Shown: in pieces, positions 1-7,663 of the stretch | How the letters are laid out: each line of letters starts with the position of its first letter | Position numbering within the stretch: position 1 is the stretch's first letter | Origin: Sulfitobacter sp. S190 | GTDB taxonomy: Bacteria > Pseudomonadota > Alphaproteobacteria > Rhodobacterales > Rhodobacteraceae | Reading direction: 5' to 3' | Assembly (NCBI RefSeq): GCF_025141935.1 | Contig: NZ_CP081120.1 | Coordinates: 2,998,501 to 3,062,500 of the forward strand | DNA: 64,000 bases | Program-made: the position numbers and the translations under genes | Notes under the pieces: model-generated | What the model was told of the DNA's origin: nothing | The model's input: the letters and a program-made list of their open reading frames with translations, nothing else | The model's database searches: none

Positions 1-1
1 G

Positions 2-883
2 GTCGAACAATACCAGCCGGACCTGCTGATCGTGGACAAGGAACCCACAGGCTTTCGGGGGGAGTTGCTCCCGACGCTGGAATGGCTGACCGAGCGCGGC
101 GCCTGCCGGATCGTCTTGGGCCTGCGCGATGTTCTCGACGAACCCGATGTGCTGGCCGCCGAATGGGCGCGCAAAGGCGCGGTTCAGGCGGCCGAGGCCT
201 ACTACGACGAATTCTGGGTCTACGGGGTCAAGGACATCTATGACCCGACCCATGGCTTGCCCCTGTCGGATGCCACGCGGGCGCGGATGCACTGGACAGG
301 CTATCTGCGCCGCGAGGTCACTGATGCCGAGGATGTGCCGGAAACCCCCTATATCCTGATCACGCCGGGTGGCGGTGGAGACGGGGCGGCAATGGTGTCG
401 CAGGTGCTCGACGCGTTCGAGGCCGACCCGACACTCGGCCCCGACGCTGTGCTGGTCTATGGCCCCTTCCTGTCCGGTGACGTGCGCGACACGTTCGATG
501 CGCGGGTGGCCAAGCTGGGGGGCCGTGTCACCGCGACCGGTTTCAACAGCCGTATCGAGGCGTTGTTTGCGGGCGCCCAAGGTGTCATCTGCATGGGCGG
601 GTACAATACCTTTTGTGAGGTGCTGAGTTTCGACCAACGGGCAGTGATCGTGCCGCGCACGGTGCCACGGCTGGAGCAATACATCCGCGCCAGCCGCGCC
701 GAAGAGTTGGGACTGGTGCGCATGCTCGACGACACGCGCGATGGCAGCGGCACCCAAGCCATGATCGAGGCCATCCGCGGCCTTCCCGATCAGCGCAAAC
801 CGTCTCAGGCGGGCGCGGATGGGTTGCTCGACGGGCTGGATGTGGTGGTGCGCCGTGGCCGCGCCCTGATGAAAAAGGACTGA
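2..883 (+). CDS. MurG-like glycosyltransferase, 5' truncated
   Basis: The reading frame is already open at base 2 and encodes sensible sequence (ending DLLIVDKEP) before the first GTG at 32, so the true start lies outside the window; 293 residues are present. The C-terminal half has the GT-B features of family 28 transferases: a glycine-rich ITPGGGGDGA stretch opening the nucleotide-sugar domain, then MGGYNTFCEVL and a donor-binding segment ending in an IVPR loop. It probably transfers a sugar from a nucleotide donor at the cytoplasmic membrane. It resembles the protein at 3747-4883, so the cluster carries two paralogous MurG-type enzymes. Four bases separate it from the next gene. Substrate unknown. 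Confidence 0.8.
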   Translation, partial: VEQYQPDLLIVDKEPTGFRGELLPTLEWLTERGACRIVLGLRDVLDEPDVLAAEWARKGAVQAAEAYYDEFWVYGVKDIYDPTHGLPLSDATRARMHWTGYLRREVTDAEDVPETPYILITPGGGGDGAAMVSQVLDAFEADPTLGPDAVLVYGPFLSGDVRDTFDARVAKLGGRVTATGFNSRIEALFAGAQGVICMGGYNTFCEVLSFDQRAVIVPRTVPRLEQYIRASRAEELGLVRMLDDTRDGSGTQAMIEAIRGLPDQRKPSQAGADGLLDGLDVVVRRGRALMKKD

Positions 884-887
884 TCCC

Positions 888-2114
888 ATGCCCAAGCTCG
901 CCGTTGTCGTCAAAGGCTGGCCGCGCCTGTCGGAAACCTTCATCGCGCAGGAACTTGTCGCTCTCGAAGAGGCGGGTCTCGCCTTCGACATCTGGTCCCT
1001 GCGCCATCCGACCGACAAAAAGACCCATCCGCTGCATGACCGGCTGCAGGCGCAGGTGCGGTACCTGCCCGAATATCTGCACCTTGAACCGCGCCGCGTT
1101 CATACCGCGATGGGGGCCGTGTGCGCCCTGCCCGGTTTTGACGCGGCCGCCGAGGCCTATGCCGCCGATCTGGCGCGGGACGACACCGCCAACCGCCGCC
1201 GCCGCTGGGGGCAGGCCTGCGTGCTGGCCCACGAGGCCGGGTCGGATCTGCAGGCGCTTTATGCCCATTTCCTGCATACCCCTTCGTCTGTCGCGCGGTA
1301 TGCCGCGATCCTGCTGGGCATACCGTGGTCCTTTTCGGCCCATGCCAAGGACATCTGGACATCTCCGGAGTGGGAGCTGCGCGAAAAACTGTCGGCGCAA
1401 AGCCACGGGGCCGCTTTCGGCGCAACCTGCACGGCTTTTGGCGCGGAACATTTGCAAGGTCTGGCCGATGATCCGGCCCGTGTCGATCTGGTGTACCACG
1501 GTCTGGACCTCGGCCGTTTCCCCGATGCCCCCGACCGCGCGCCGCGCGCGAAAGGTGCGCCGCTGGCGCTGATGTCCGTCGGACGGCTGGTCGAGAAAAA
1601 GGGGTTCGACAACCTGATTGATGCGCTCGCCCTGTTGCCCGAAACGCTCGACTGGCATTTCACACACATCGGGGGTGGCACGCTCAATAGCGAGATGCGC
1701 GCGCGTGCCGAAGCGGCGGGGGTTGCGGCGCGCATCACGTGGCGCGGTGCCTGTGACCAACCCGAGGTGATTGCGGCGATGCGCAAGGCCGATCTTTTTG
1801 TTCTGCCGTCGCGGGTGGCGGCAGATGGCGACCGCGACGGGCTGCCGAATGTCCTGATGGAAGCGGCCAGCCAGAAACTTCCGATCCTGTCGACGCCCGT
1901 GTCGGCGATACCGGAATTCATCGATACTGGTGTCCATGGCCTGCTGAGCGATGATGCGCCCGCTGCGCTTGCCGACAATATCATGCGGATTGCCGATGAC
2001 CCCGCATTGGGGCCCCGTCTGGCCGAAGCGGCCCACGACAGGCTGCACGCAGAATTCACGATGATGCCGGGCATCAAGCACCTGCACCGCCGCCTGCAAG
2101 CTCTTTTAAACTGA
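888..2114 (+). CDS. GT4-family glycosyltransferase
   Basis: 408 residues. It opens with KGWPRLSETFIAQEL, typical of GT4 enzymes such as those of colanic-acid and other exopolysaccharide pathways. The C-terminal domain contains LMSVGRLVEKKGFDNLI (start of the donor domain) and then LPSRVAADGDRDGLPNVLMEA, which holds the E-x7-E-type donor-binding region; IPEFIDTGVHGLL follows. It should act as a retaining cytoplasmic glycosyltransferase in assembly of a lipid-linked or surface glycan. The stop codon overlaps the start of the next gene by one base (TGATG), which indicates translational coupling. Acceptor and sugar cannot be read from the sequence. Confidence 0.85.
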   Translation: MPKLAVVVKGWPRLSETFIAQELVALEEAGLAFDIWSLRHPTDKKTHPLHDRLQAQVRYLPEYLHLEPRRVHTAMGAVCALPGFDAAAEAYAADLARDDTANRRRRWGQACVLAHEAGSDLQALYAHFLHTPSSVARYAAILLGIPWSFSAHAKDIWTSPEWELREKLSAQSHGAAFGATCTAFGAEHLQGLADDPARVDLVYHGLDLGRFPDAPDRAPRAKGAPLALMSVGRLVEKKGFDNLIDALALLPETLDWHFTHIGGGTLNSEMRARAEAAGVAARITWRGACDQPEVIAAMRKADLFVLPSRVAADGDRDGLPNVLMEAASQKLPILSTPVSAIPEFIDTGVHGLLSDDAPAALADNIMRIADDPALGPRLAEAAHDRLHAEFTMMPGIKHLHRRLQALLN

Positions 2115-3169
2115 TGCATCTGGCCTTTTACGCTCCCTTCAAACCGCCCGATCATCCGGTGCCTTCGGGCGAACGGGCGATGGCGCGGGCCTTGATCACC
2201 GCGCTGGAAGGGATTGCCGACACCGTCACGCTCGCCAGTCGGTTTCGCAGCCGCGACGGGGCGGGCGTCAGTGCGCTGCAAAAGGAATTGCGTACCGAGG
2301 CGGACGCGCTGATCCCCGATCTGGTCGCCCGCGGGCGGCAGGCGGGTTGGCACGCGTGGATCAGCTACCACAACTACTACAAAGCGCCCGACCTGTTGGG
2401 ACCGGCCGTCGCCCATACGCTCGGCATCCCCTATCTGCTGGTCGAGGCCACCCGCGCACGCAAGCGGCTGAACGGACCGTGGGATGCTTTCGCCCGCGCC
2501 GCCGAAGCGGCAAGCGATGCGGCCCGCGTCATATTCTACTTCACCGAGCACGATGCGGAATCCCTGCTCGAACTTGCGCCCGCACATCAATCGGTCATGC
2601 CCCTGCGCCCGTTTCTGGCCCGCGAAGATCTGCCGCCGGCAACGAACGGCGGCGACATGGTAACCGTCGCAATGATGCGACCAGGCGACAAACTGGCGTC
2701 TTACGAGCTGTTGGCAGACACGCTTGCCCTGCTGGAAGGGGACTGGCGGTTGCGCATTGCGGGTGACGGTGACGCGCGCGCGCAGGTCGCAGCCCTCATG
2801 GCCCCTTTCGGGGATCGCGTCGAACTGCTGGGCCAATGTGATGCCACGACCGTCGAGACGCTATATCAAAACGCCTGTGCCCTGTTGTGGCCGGGCGTGA
2901 ACGAGGCATTCGGAATGATCTATCTCGAGGCGCAGGCGTACGGCCTGCCCGTGATCGCGCAGGACAGGCCCGGCGTGCGGGACGTCTTGCTGCCCGCATC
3001 CTACCCCGCCCCCGAAGAGGGGGCCGCAGGGCTGGCCCGCCTTGCCAGCCATACCCTCGCGAACCCGCCTGACCGCGATGCCCTGCGGGCTTATATATAC
3101 GCCAATCACCTTCTTGGGTCCGCCCGCACCGCGTTGGGCGCGGGTCTTGCGCAGGCAGGTGTCACATGA
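2114..3169 (+). CDS. GT4-like glycosyltransferase
   Basis: 351 residues. The N-terminus (HLAFYAPFKPPDHPVPSGER) fits the acceptor domain of a GT-B enzyme. The C-terminal domain has VTVAMMRPGDKLASYELL and then WPGVNEAFGMIYLEAQAYGL, which is the donor-phosphate-binding E-x7-E motif of GT4 enzymes, followed by PVIAQDRPGVRDVL. It is coupled at both ends, with a one-base overlap upstream and a four-base ATGA overlap downstream, so it belongs to the same operon as its neighbours. The donor sugar is unknown; the family call is firmer than any pathway role. Confidence 0.82.
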   Translation: MHLAFYAPFKPPDHPVPSGERAMARALITALEGIADTVTLASRFRSRDGAGVSALQKELRTEADALIPDLVARGRQAGWHAWISYHNYYKAPDLLGPAVAHTLGIPYLLVEATRARKRLNGPWDAFARAAEAASDAARVIFYFTEHDAESLLELAPAHQSVMPLRPFLAREDLPPATNGGDMVTVAMMRPGDKLASYELLADTLALLEGDWRLRIAGDGDARAQVAALMAPFGDRVELLGQCDATTVETLYQNACALLWPGVNEAFGMIYLEAQAYGLPVIAQDRPGVRDVLLPASYPAPEEGAAGLARLASHTLANPPDRDALRAYIYANHLLGSARTALGAGLAQAGVT

Positions 3170-3747
3170 TCCGGCTGGGGCTTTTGCGGCACGGGCATAC
3201 GCCGTGGAACCGCGCGGGGCGCATACAGGGGCGCAGCGACATCGCGCTCGACCCGGACGCGGCGGCCGATCTTGCCAAACTGCGCCTGCCTGAGAGTTTT
3301 GCGGACGCCGATCTGTGGTCGAGCCCACTTTTGCGCGCGGCGCAAACCGCCCGCATCGTGGCCGGGCGCACCGCGCAGACTGACCCTGCGTTGATCGAAA
3401 TGAATTGGGGCACTTGGGAAGGCCTGCACGGGCGTGACCTGCGCGCCGATCCGGCCAGCGGCTTTCGCGACATCGAACAGTGGGGGTGGGACTATACCCC
3501 GCCCGACGGCGAAAGCCCCGCTGCCCTGCGCGCACGGCTTGTCCCTTGGGCAAACGGATTGACGCGCGATACGCTGGCGGTATGCCATATCGGGGTGATG
3601 CGGGTGTTGCTGGCGCACGCGACAGGCTGGAATTTCGACGGGCCAGCCCCTTTCGCGGTCAAGCGCAACCGCATTTACATCATTGAACTCGACGGTGCGG
3701 ATTGGCACATGCGGCCGGAGCCCGTTCGATTGGAAGAAGCCTGCTGA
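3166..3747 (+). CDS. histidine phosphatase family protein
   Basis: 193 residues, the usual size for a small phosphoglycerate-mutase-like phosphatase. The catalytic RHG motif is near the N-terminus (LLRHGHTPWNRAGRIQGR), the acidic catalytic region is around IEMNWGTWEG, and the second active-site histidine is in CHIGVMR. The family hydrolyses phosphomonoesters through a phosphohistidine intermediate. Placement between two glycosyltransferases, with ATGA overlap upstream and a one-base overlap downstream, suggests it removes a phosphate from a sugar phosphate or glycan intermediate. That substrate is inferred from position only. Confidence 0.85.
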   Translation: MIRLGLLRHGHTPWNRAGRIQGRSDIALDPDAAADLAKLRLPESFADADLWSSPLLRAAQTARIVAGRTAQTDPALIEMNWGTWEGLHGRDLRADPASGFRDIEQWGWDYTPPDGESPAALRARLVPWANGLTRDTLAVCHIGVMRVLLAHATGWNFDGPAPFAVKRNRIYIIELDGADWHMRPEPVRLEEAC

Positions 3748-4883
3748 TGCGCGTGATGATTGTCGTAACCCACCTGCTGGGCACTGGTCACCTGTCGCGG
3801 GCGCTGACGCTGGCGCGGGCGTACAAGAAGGCCGGCCACAGGGTGATGGTCGTATCGGGGGGTATGCCGGTCCCCGTGCTCGATACCGGCGATATCGATA
3901 TTGGCCAACTGCCGCCCGTGCGTTCGGATGGGGTCGACTTCGCACGCTTGTTGACCGCAAACGCCAGCCGCGCAAGCGCCCAGTACATGCAGGCCCGCAG
4001 CACGCTGCTGGTGGCGCATCTGGTGCGGTTCCGGCCTGACGTGATCATCACCGAACTTTTCCCCTTCGGGCGGCGCATTCTGGCAAAGGAGTTTACCGCG
4101 CTGCTGGAAAAAGCGGTGGTGCAGTTAAATCGCCCCGTCATCTGTGCTTCGGTGCGCGACATCCTTGCCCCCCCGTCCAAACCCGCCAAAGCGGCAGAGA
4201 CCGAAACGCTCATCGGCGATTTCTATGATGCGGTGCTTGTGCATTCGGACCCCACGCTCACCCCGCTGAACGACAGCTGGCCTGTGTCGGACGATCTGCA
4301 GCGCCATCTGCAATACACCGGTTTCGTGGCGCCTCCGCCCGCCGCGGCACAGGCCGACGGTATCGGGGCGGGCGACGTGCTGGTCAGCGCAGGGGGCGGG
4401 GATGTCGGGGCATATATTTACGAGACCGCCTTGCAGGCCGCACGGTTGACGCCTGAACTGCGCTGGCGATTGCTGGTCGGCGGCAGCAAGAGCGCGCAGC
4501 ATGTCGAAACACTCGCCGCCACGGCGCCGCAGAATGCGATCGTCGAAGCCGCCCGCCCCGATTTCAGGCAAATGCTTCTGCATGCGCGCGCGTCTGTCTC
4601 GATGTGTGGCTACAACACGGCGCTGGATATCTTGCAGGCCGGCACCCCGGCGGTGTTCATCCCGTTTGACGAAGGATCCGAGGTCGAGCAGAGTTTGCGC
4701 GCGCGCGCCCTGAGCAGGCAAGAAGGGCGCTGCCTTTTGGCCCGGTCTGATCTCACCGCAGAGCGTCTTGCCGCGGCGGTACGCGATTTACCCCAAGGTC
4801 CCTTGTCCAATGACACGCTATTCAACGGGGCGCAAAGGACGGTCGAGATCACCGATTGGTTGCGGGCACAGACCAATGACTGA
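3747..4883 (+). CDS. MurG-like glycosyltransferase
   Basis: 378 residues from the ATG at 3747, which overlaps the preceding stop by one base. A longer frame from 3702 would run 45 bases into the phosphatase gene and is less likely. The N-terminus VMIVVTHLLGTGHLSRAL is the glycine-rich GTGH loop of MurG-type enzymes. The C-terminal donor domain has VLVSAGGGDVGA and SMCGYNTALDILQAGTPAV, followed by FIPFDEGSEVEQSLRA. It is similar in architecture to the truncated first gene of the window. It probably adds a nucleotide-activated sugar to an acceptor on the cytoplasmic face of the membrane. Confidence 0.83.
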   Translation: MRVMIVVTHLLGTGHLSRALTLARAYKKAGHRVMVVSGGMPVPVLDTGDIDIGQLPPVRSDGVDFARLLTANASRASAQYMQARSTLLVAHLVRFRPDVIITELFPFGRRILAKEFTALLEKAVVQLNRPVICASVRDILAPPSKPAKAAETETLIGDFYDAVLVHSDPTLTPLNDSWPVSDDLQRHLQYTGFVAPPPAAAQADGIGAGDVLVSAGGGDVGAYIYETALQAARLTPELRWRLLVGGSKSAQHVETLAATAPQNAIVEAARPDFRQMLLHARASVSMCGYNTALDILQAGTPAVFIPFDEGSEVEQSLRARALSRQEGRCLLARSDLTAERLAAAVRDLPQGPLSNDTLFNGAQRTVEITDWLRAQTND

Positions 4884-5643
4884 CTGGTCGCCCGTCTCCC
4901 GCGAACTGGCGGCACTGCGCGCCGATGGCGTGCCGCTTGCGATATGGTGGCGTGACGACGATGCCGTTTCTGCGACGCCCGCGCTTGATCGTCTCGACGC
5001 CTTGTCCGCGCAGCTTGACCTGCCGGTGCATATTGCGGTGATCCCTGCACATGCAGACCGCACGCTGGTGGACCGTGTCGGCGATGGCGCGCGCCTGCGC
5101 CCGCTTGTCCACGGCTGGGCCCACGAAAACCATGCGCCCGAAGGGGCCAAGAAGGCCGAGTTCGGACACCCGCGGCATGACGCTGCCGACGACTCCCGCC
5201 GTGCCCTGCATCGGTTGAGCGGCCTTTTCGGCGCGACGCTGCACCGGCTTTTTGTGCCGCCATGGAACCGCGTGACCCCCACGCTTTTTCCCGATCTCGC
5301 GACGCAGGGATACCTTGGCATCTCCACCTTTATGCCACGCGAGACCGTCTTTGCCGCGCCGGGGTTGCAGATCATCAATACCCATCTCGATCCGATCTTC
5401 TGGCGCGGCACCCGTGGTCTTTTGCCCGAAGACGCGCTGGTCCAGACGTTGGCCGGTCTGTTGGCAGACAGGCGCACCGGCGCGACAGACGCGACCGAGC
5501 CGTTTGGGCTTTTGACCCATCATCTGGTGCATGACGCCGACATCTGGCGCTTTACGCAGACCTGCCTTTCCCATCTGCTCGACGGGGGCGCCACGCCTGC
5601 CGATCTGAGCCCTTTCAAGGATACCCCGCATGAGCAGACTTGA
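4876..5643 (+). CDS. polysaccharide deacetylase-like protein
   Basis: 255 residues from the ATG at 4876, overlapping the upstream stop by eight bases. An in-frame upstream extension to 4768 is rejected because it lies inside the glycosyltransferase. The acidic cluster WWRDDDAVS, the histidine-rich LVHGWAHENHAP, the FVPPWNRVTP loop and the late THHLVHDADIW resemble the divergent polysaccharide-deacetylase fold (NodB-like or DUF2334-type), in which an Asp/His/His triad binds the metal. It may remove an acetyl group from the glycan built by its neighbours. There is no signal peptide, so it appears cytoplasmic. Assignment is to the fold, not to a tested activity. Confidence 0.7.
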   Translation: MTDWSPVSRELAALRADGVPLAIWWRDDDAVSATPALDRLDALSAQLDLPVHIAVIPAHADRTLVDRVGDGARLRPLVHGWAHENHAPEGAKKAEFGHPRHDAADDSRRALHRLSGLFGATLHRLFVPPWNRVTPTLFPDLATQGYLGISTFMPRETVFAAPGLQIINTHLDPIFWRGTRGLLPEDALVQTLAGLLADRRTGATDATEPFGLLTHHLVHDADIWRFTQTCLSHLLDGGATPADLSPFKDTPHEQT

Positions 5644-6106
5644 ATCCTTCAGACGCCGTTTGACGGCACAGATTGACGGGCTGAACTGGGCCGCCCGCCA
5701 GATCGACGGGCTCAACGGGGATGTTCTGGAACTAGGGCTGGGCAATGGCCGGACGTATGACCATCTGCGCCAGGAGCTGCCGGAGCGTCGTATCAGGGTG
5801 ATCGACCGGGTGATGAACGCCCATCCCGCGTCCACGCCGCCCGCGTCCGACTTTCTGCTGGGCGAAGCCGAGGACATGCTGGGCCGACTGGCGGGTGAAG
5901 GGGCGCGGATGGCTTTGGCGCACTATGACTTCGGTTTCGGGGTCAAGGAGAAGGACGTGGCCGAAGGCGCGCGGCTGTCACCTTTTATCGCGGCCTTGAT
6001 GGTGCCGGGCGGTCTGGTGGTATCGCAACAGCCGCTGGTGGGCTTTACCCAGATCACGGGCCCGGACACAATCGATCCCGACAGATACCTGTTCTACCGC
6101 GCCTGA
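5630..6106 (+). CDS. class I SAM-dependent methyltransferase
   Basis: 158 residues. The glycine-rich motif I (DVLELGLGNGRTYDHL) is followed by an acidic motif II (RVIDRVMNAH), the expected start of a class I methyltransferase SAM-binding domain. The protein is short for the fold, and the region after MALAHYDFGFG is reduced. It overlaps the deacetylase-like gene by 14 bases and ends the plus-strand glycan operon. Its last 13 bases overlap the 3' end of the convergent BKACE gene. It might methylate the glycan or its lipid carrier; no acceptor is evident. Confidence 0.72.
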   Translation: MSRLESFRRRLTAQIDGLNWAARQIDGLNGDVLELGLGNGRTYDHLRQELPERRIRVIDRVMNAHPASTPPASDFLLGEAEDMLGRLAGEGARMALAHYDFGFGVKEKDVAEGARLSPFIAALMVPGGLVVSQQPLVGFTQITGPDTIDPDRYLFYRA

Positions 6107-6930
6107 GCGGGGCGCAGACCGAGCATCTGACGTGCCTGCGCGGGGGTCGCGACGGGACGGTCGTATTTGGCACATAAATCGGCGGCGCGGGCGATCAGCG
6201 CGGCGTTCGAGGGGGCGAGGGTTTCGCGGTCGAGCCGGACGTTGTCTTCGAGGCCCGCGCGGGTGTGCCCACCGGCGGCGATGGCCCATTCATTGAGGTG
6301 GATCTGGTTGGGTCCGATGCCCGCGGCACACCAGAGCGCATCCGGAGACAGCCTCTCTAACGTCTTGATATAAAAATCAAATGTTTCGCGATCCGCGGGC
6401 ATTGCGTTCTTCACACCCATGACGAACTGGACGTAGAGGCGGCCCGGTATCCGGCCGTCCCGGTTCATTTCGGCGGCTTTGTGGATATGGCTGAGATCGA
6501 AGGCCTCGATCTCGGGCTTCACGTCGTATTTCACCATCTCGGCGGCCAGCCAATCGACAAGGTCGGGCGGATTTTCATACACGCGGGTGGGGAAGTTGTT
6601 GGAGCCGACAGACAGGCTCGCCATATCGGGGCGCAGGGACAACATTCCTCCGCGCTCGTGGCCCGCGCCGGACCGCCCGCCGGTCGAAAATTGTACAATC
6701 ATATCAGGGCAGTGGCGTTCGACCCCTTCCTTGAGGGCGGCAAATTTCTCGGGGTCGGAGGACGGGGTTTCATCATCGTTGCGCACGTGGGCATGGCAGA
6801 TGGAGGCCCCCGCCTCGAAGGCGGCTTGGGTGCTTTCGATCTGCTCGGACACGCTGATCGGGACGGCCGGATTGGCGGATTTGGTGGGCACCGATCCGGT
6901 GATGGCAACGCAAAGAATGCAAGGGGTCAT
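6094..6930 (-). CDS. BKACE family (3-keto-5-aminohexanoate cleavage-type) protein
   Basis: 278 residues from the ATG at 6930. Extending to 6975 would read through the upstream tandem repeat, so the shorter start is preferred. In this numbering the zinc-binding HAHVR histidines fall at residues 46 and 48, where they lie in characterised Kce. The N-terminus (ILCVAITGSVPT) and the SVGSNNFPTRVYENPPDL segment also fit the family. BKACE enzymes condense a beta-keto acid with acetyl-CoA and split off acetoacetate. The beta-keto acid substrate varies between subfamilies and cannot be read here. The gene stands apart from the operon it converges on. Confidence 0.88.
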   Translation of the reverse strand: MTPCILCVAITGSVPTKSANPAVPISVSEQIESTQAAFEAGASICHAHVRNDDETPSSDPEKFAALKEGVERHCPDMIVQFSTGGRSGAGHERGGMLSLRPDMASLSVGSNNFPTRVYENPPDLVDWLAAEMVKYDVKPEIEAFDLSHIHKAAEMNRDGRIPGRLYVQFVMGVKNAMPADRETFDFYIKTLERLSPDALWCAAGIGPNQIHLNEWAIAAGGHTRAGLEDNVRLDRETLAPSNAALIARAADLCAKYDRPVATPAQARQMLGLRPAQAR

Positions 6931-6946
6931 GGCGGCTCCGTCGGGG

Positions 6947-6990
6947 TGTGCACAAACTGTACACCGGTTGTGCACAACGCGTACACCGCT
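6947..6990. promoter_or_regulatory. tandem 22-bp direct repeat (putative operator) upstream of the BKACE gene
   Basis: Two abutting copies, 6947-6968 and 6969-6990, match at 18 of 22 positions. Each begins TGTGCACAA and carries GTACACCG, giving a loose inner symmetry GTGCAC-N5-GTACAC. The pair fills the gap between the stop of the small membrane-protein gene (6991) and the BKACE start (6930). A 22-bp period is two helical turns, so two dimers could sit on the same face. I infer an operator for the BKACE gene; the regulator is not evident in the window. Confidence 0.6.
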
Positions 6991-7173
6991 TTAGCGCCAG
7001 TCCATCGCCCGCAATACCGCGTAGGTGGCGGGCAAGGACGCCAGAGCCGCAAGCCCGCCCGCGGCAAGCAGCGGGGTCCAGAAGAAATATCCCGCAAGGA
7101 TCAACGCAACGGTGGCGACGCCGAAGAGCGTGGTGAAAACGACGCTGTAGATGGCGAAAGCAAAGTGAATCAT
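6991..7173 (-). CDS. small hydrophobic (membrane) protein
   Basis: 60 residues from the ATG at 7173, which is preceded on the minus strand by a purine-rich GGAGGATAGC-like region and GAAAGGGGCC. Two hydrophobic stretches (FAIYSVVFTTLFGVATVALILAG and LAAGGLAALASLPATYAVL) predict two membrane helices joined by a short loop, with the charged end AMDWR. No family is recognised. The same frame is open to 7341, but the upstream extension is Arg/Cys-rich and looks non-coding. It is divergent from the DUF3072 gene. Confidence 0.5.
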   Translation of the reverse strand: MIHFAFAIYSVVFTTLFGVATVALILAGYFFWTPLLAAGGLAALASLPATYAVLRAMDWR

Positions 7174-7279
7174 GACGGCCCCTTTCGGGGAGGAGGATAG
7201 CACGCACGCCCCGCGCGTCACCCGTTCGGGAACCAATCGCCGCGCCGCGCATTGGTTAACGGAACACAAGGAGAACATC

Positions 7280-7477
7280 ATGGACAACCCGAAAGAGAAC
7301 CCGACCGGCAATGCGATCAAGGACCCGGAGGATTGGGTCACCGGAGACGAACCGATGACCGGCGCGCAGGCGAGTTATTTGAAGACCCTGTGCGAGCAGA
7401 ACGGCGAGGAGTACGAGGACGGGCTGACGAAGGCAGAGGCGAGTGAGCGGATCGAGGCGTTGCAAGGGGCGGAGTAA
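7280..7477 (+). CDS. DUF3072 family small protein
   Basis: 65 residues from the ATG at 7280, with an AAGGAG ribosome-binding site at 7268-7273. The core MTGAQASYLKTLCEQNGEE, followed by the GLTKAEASERIEAL helix, is the DUF3072 signature. The protein is acidic and soluble with no membrane segment. Function unknown. It stands alone, divergent from the small membrane-protein gene and upstream of a long inverted repeat. Confidence 0.8.
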   Translation: MDNPKENPTGNAIKDPEDWVTGDEPMTGAQASYLKTLCEQNGEEYEDGLTKAEASERIEALQGAE

Positions 7478-7508
7478 ACGTCGCGCGGCGTTCGCGGTGG
7501 AGGGAAAG

Positions 7509-7582
7509 CGTAGGGTGTGCATTCATGCGCACCATCGCGCGGGTTGATGGGGTGGCCGGTGCGCATGAATGCGCACCCTACG
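7509..7582. repeat. 25-bp-arm inverted repeat (REP-like hairpin)
   Basis: The left arm (7509-7533, CGTAGGGTGTGCATTCATGC then GCACC) and right arm (7558-7582) are reverse complements except for one base, around a 24-base spacer. The arms themselves contain the self-complementary core GCATTCATGC/GCATGAATGC. It lies between the stop of the DUF3072 gene and the 3' end of the RelA/SpoT-domain gene, so the transcript would form a long hairpin at a convergent boundary. It could be a member of a dispersed repeat family, a bidirectional terminator, or a remnant of a small mobile element. Genome copy number is needed to decide. Confidence 0.75.
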
Positions 7583-7663
7583 GGTGGTTGTGGTTGAGCG
7601 CTGCGCAGGAGCGGAGGGGCGGGAAGCGGCAAAGTTTGCGGGATGTTCAAACCGTAACAGATG

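Noticed and set aside
585..2836. Long minus-strand frames across the glycosyltransferase genes
   Set aside because: They are mirror frames of the overlapping plus-strand glycan operon and have no domain.
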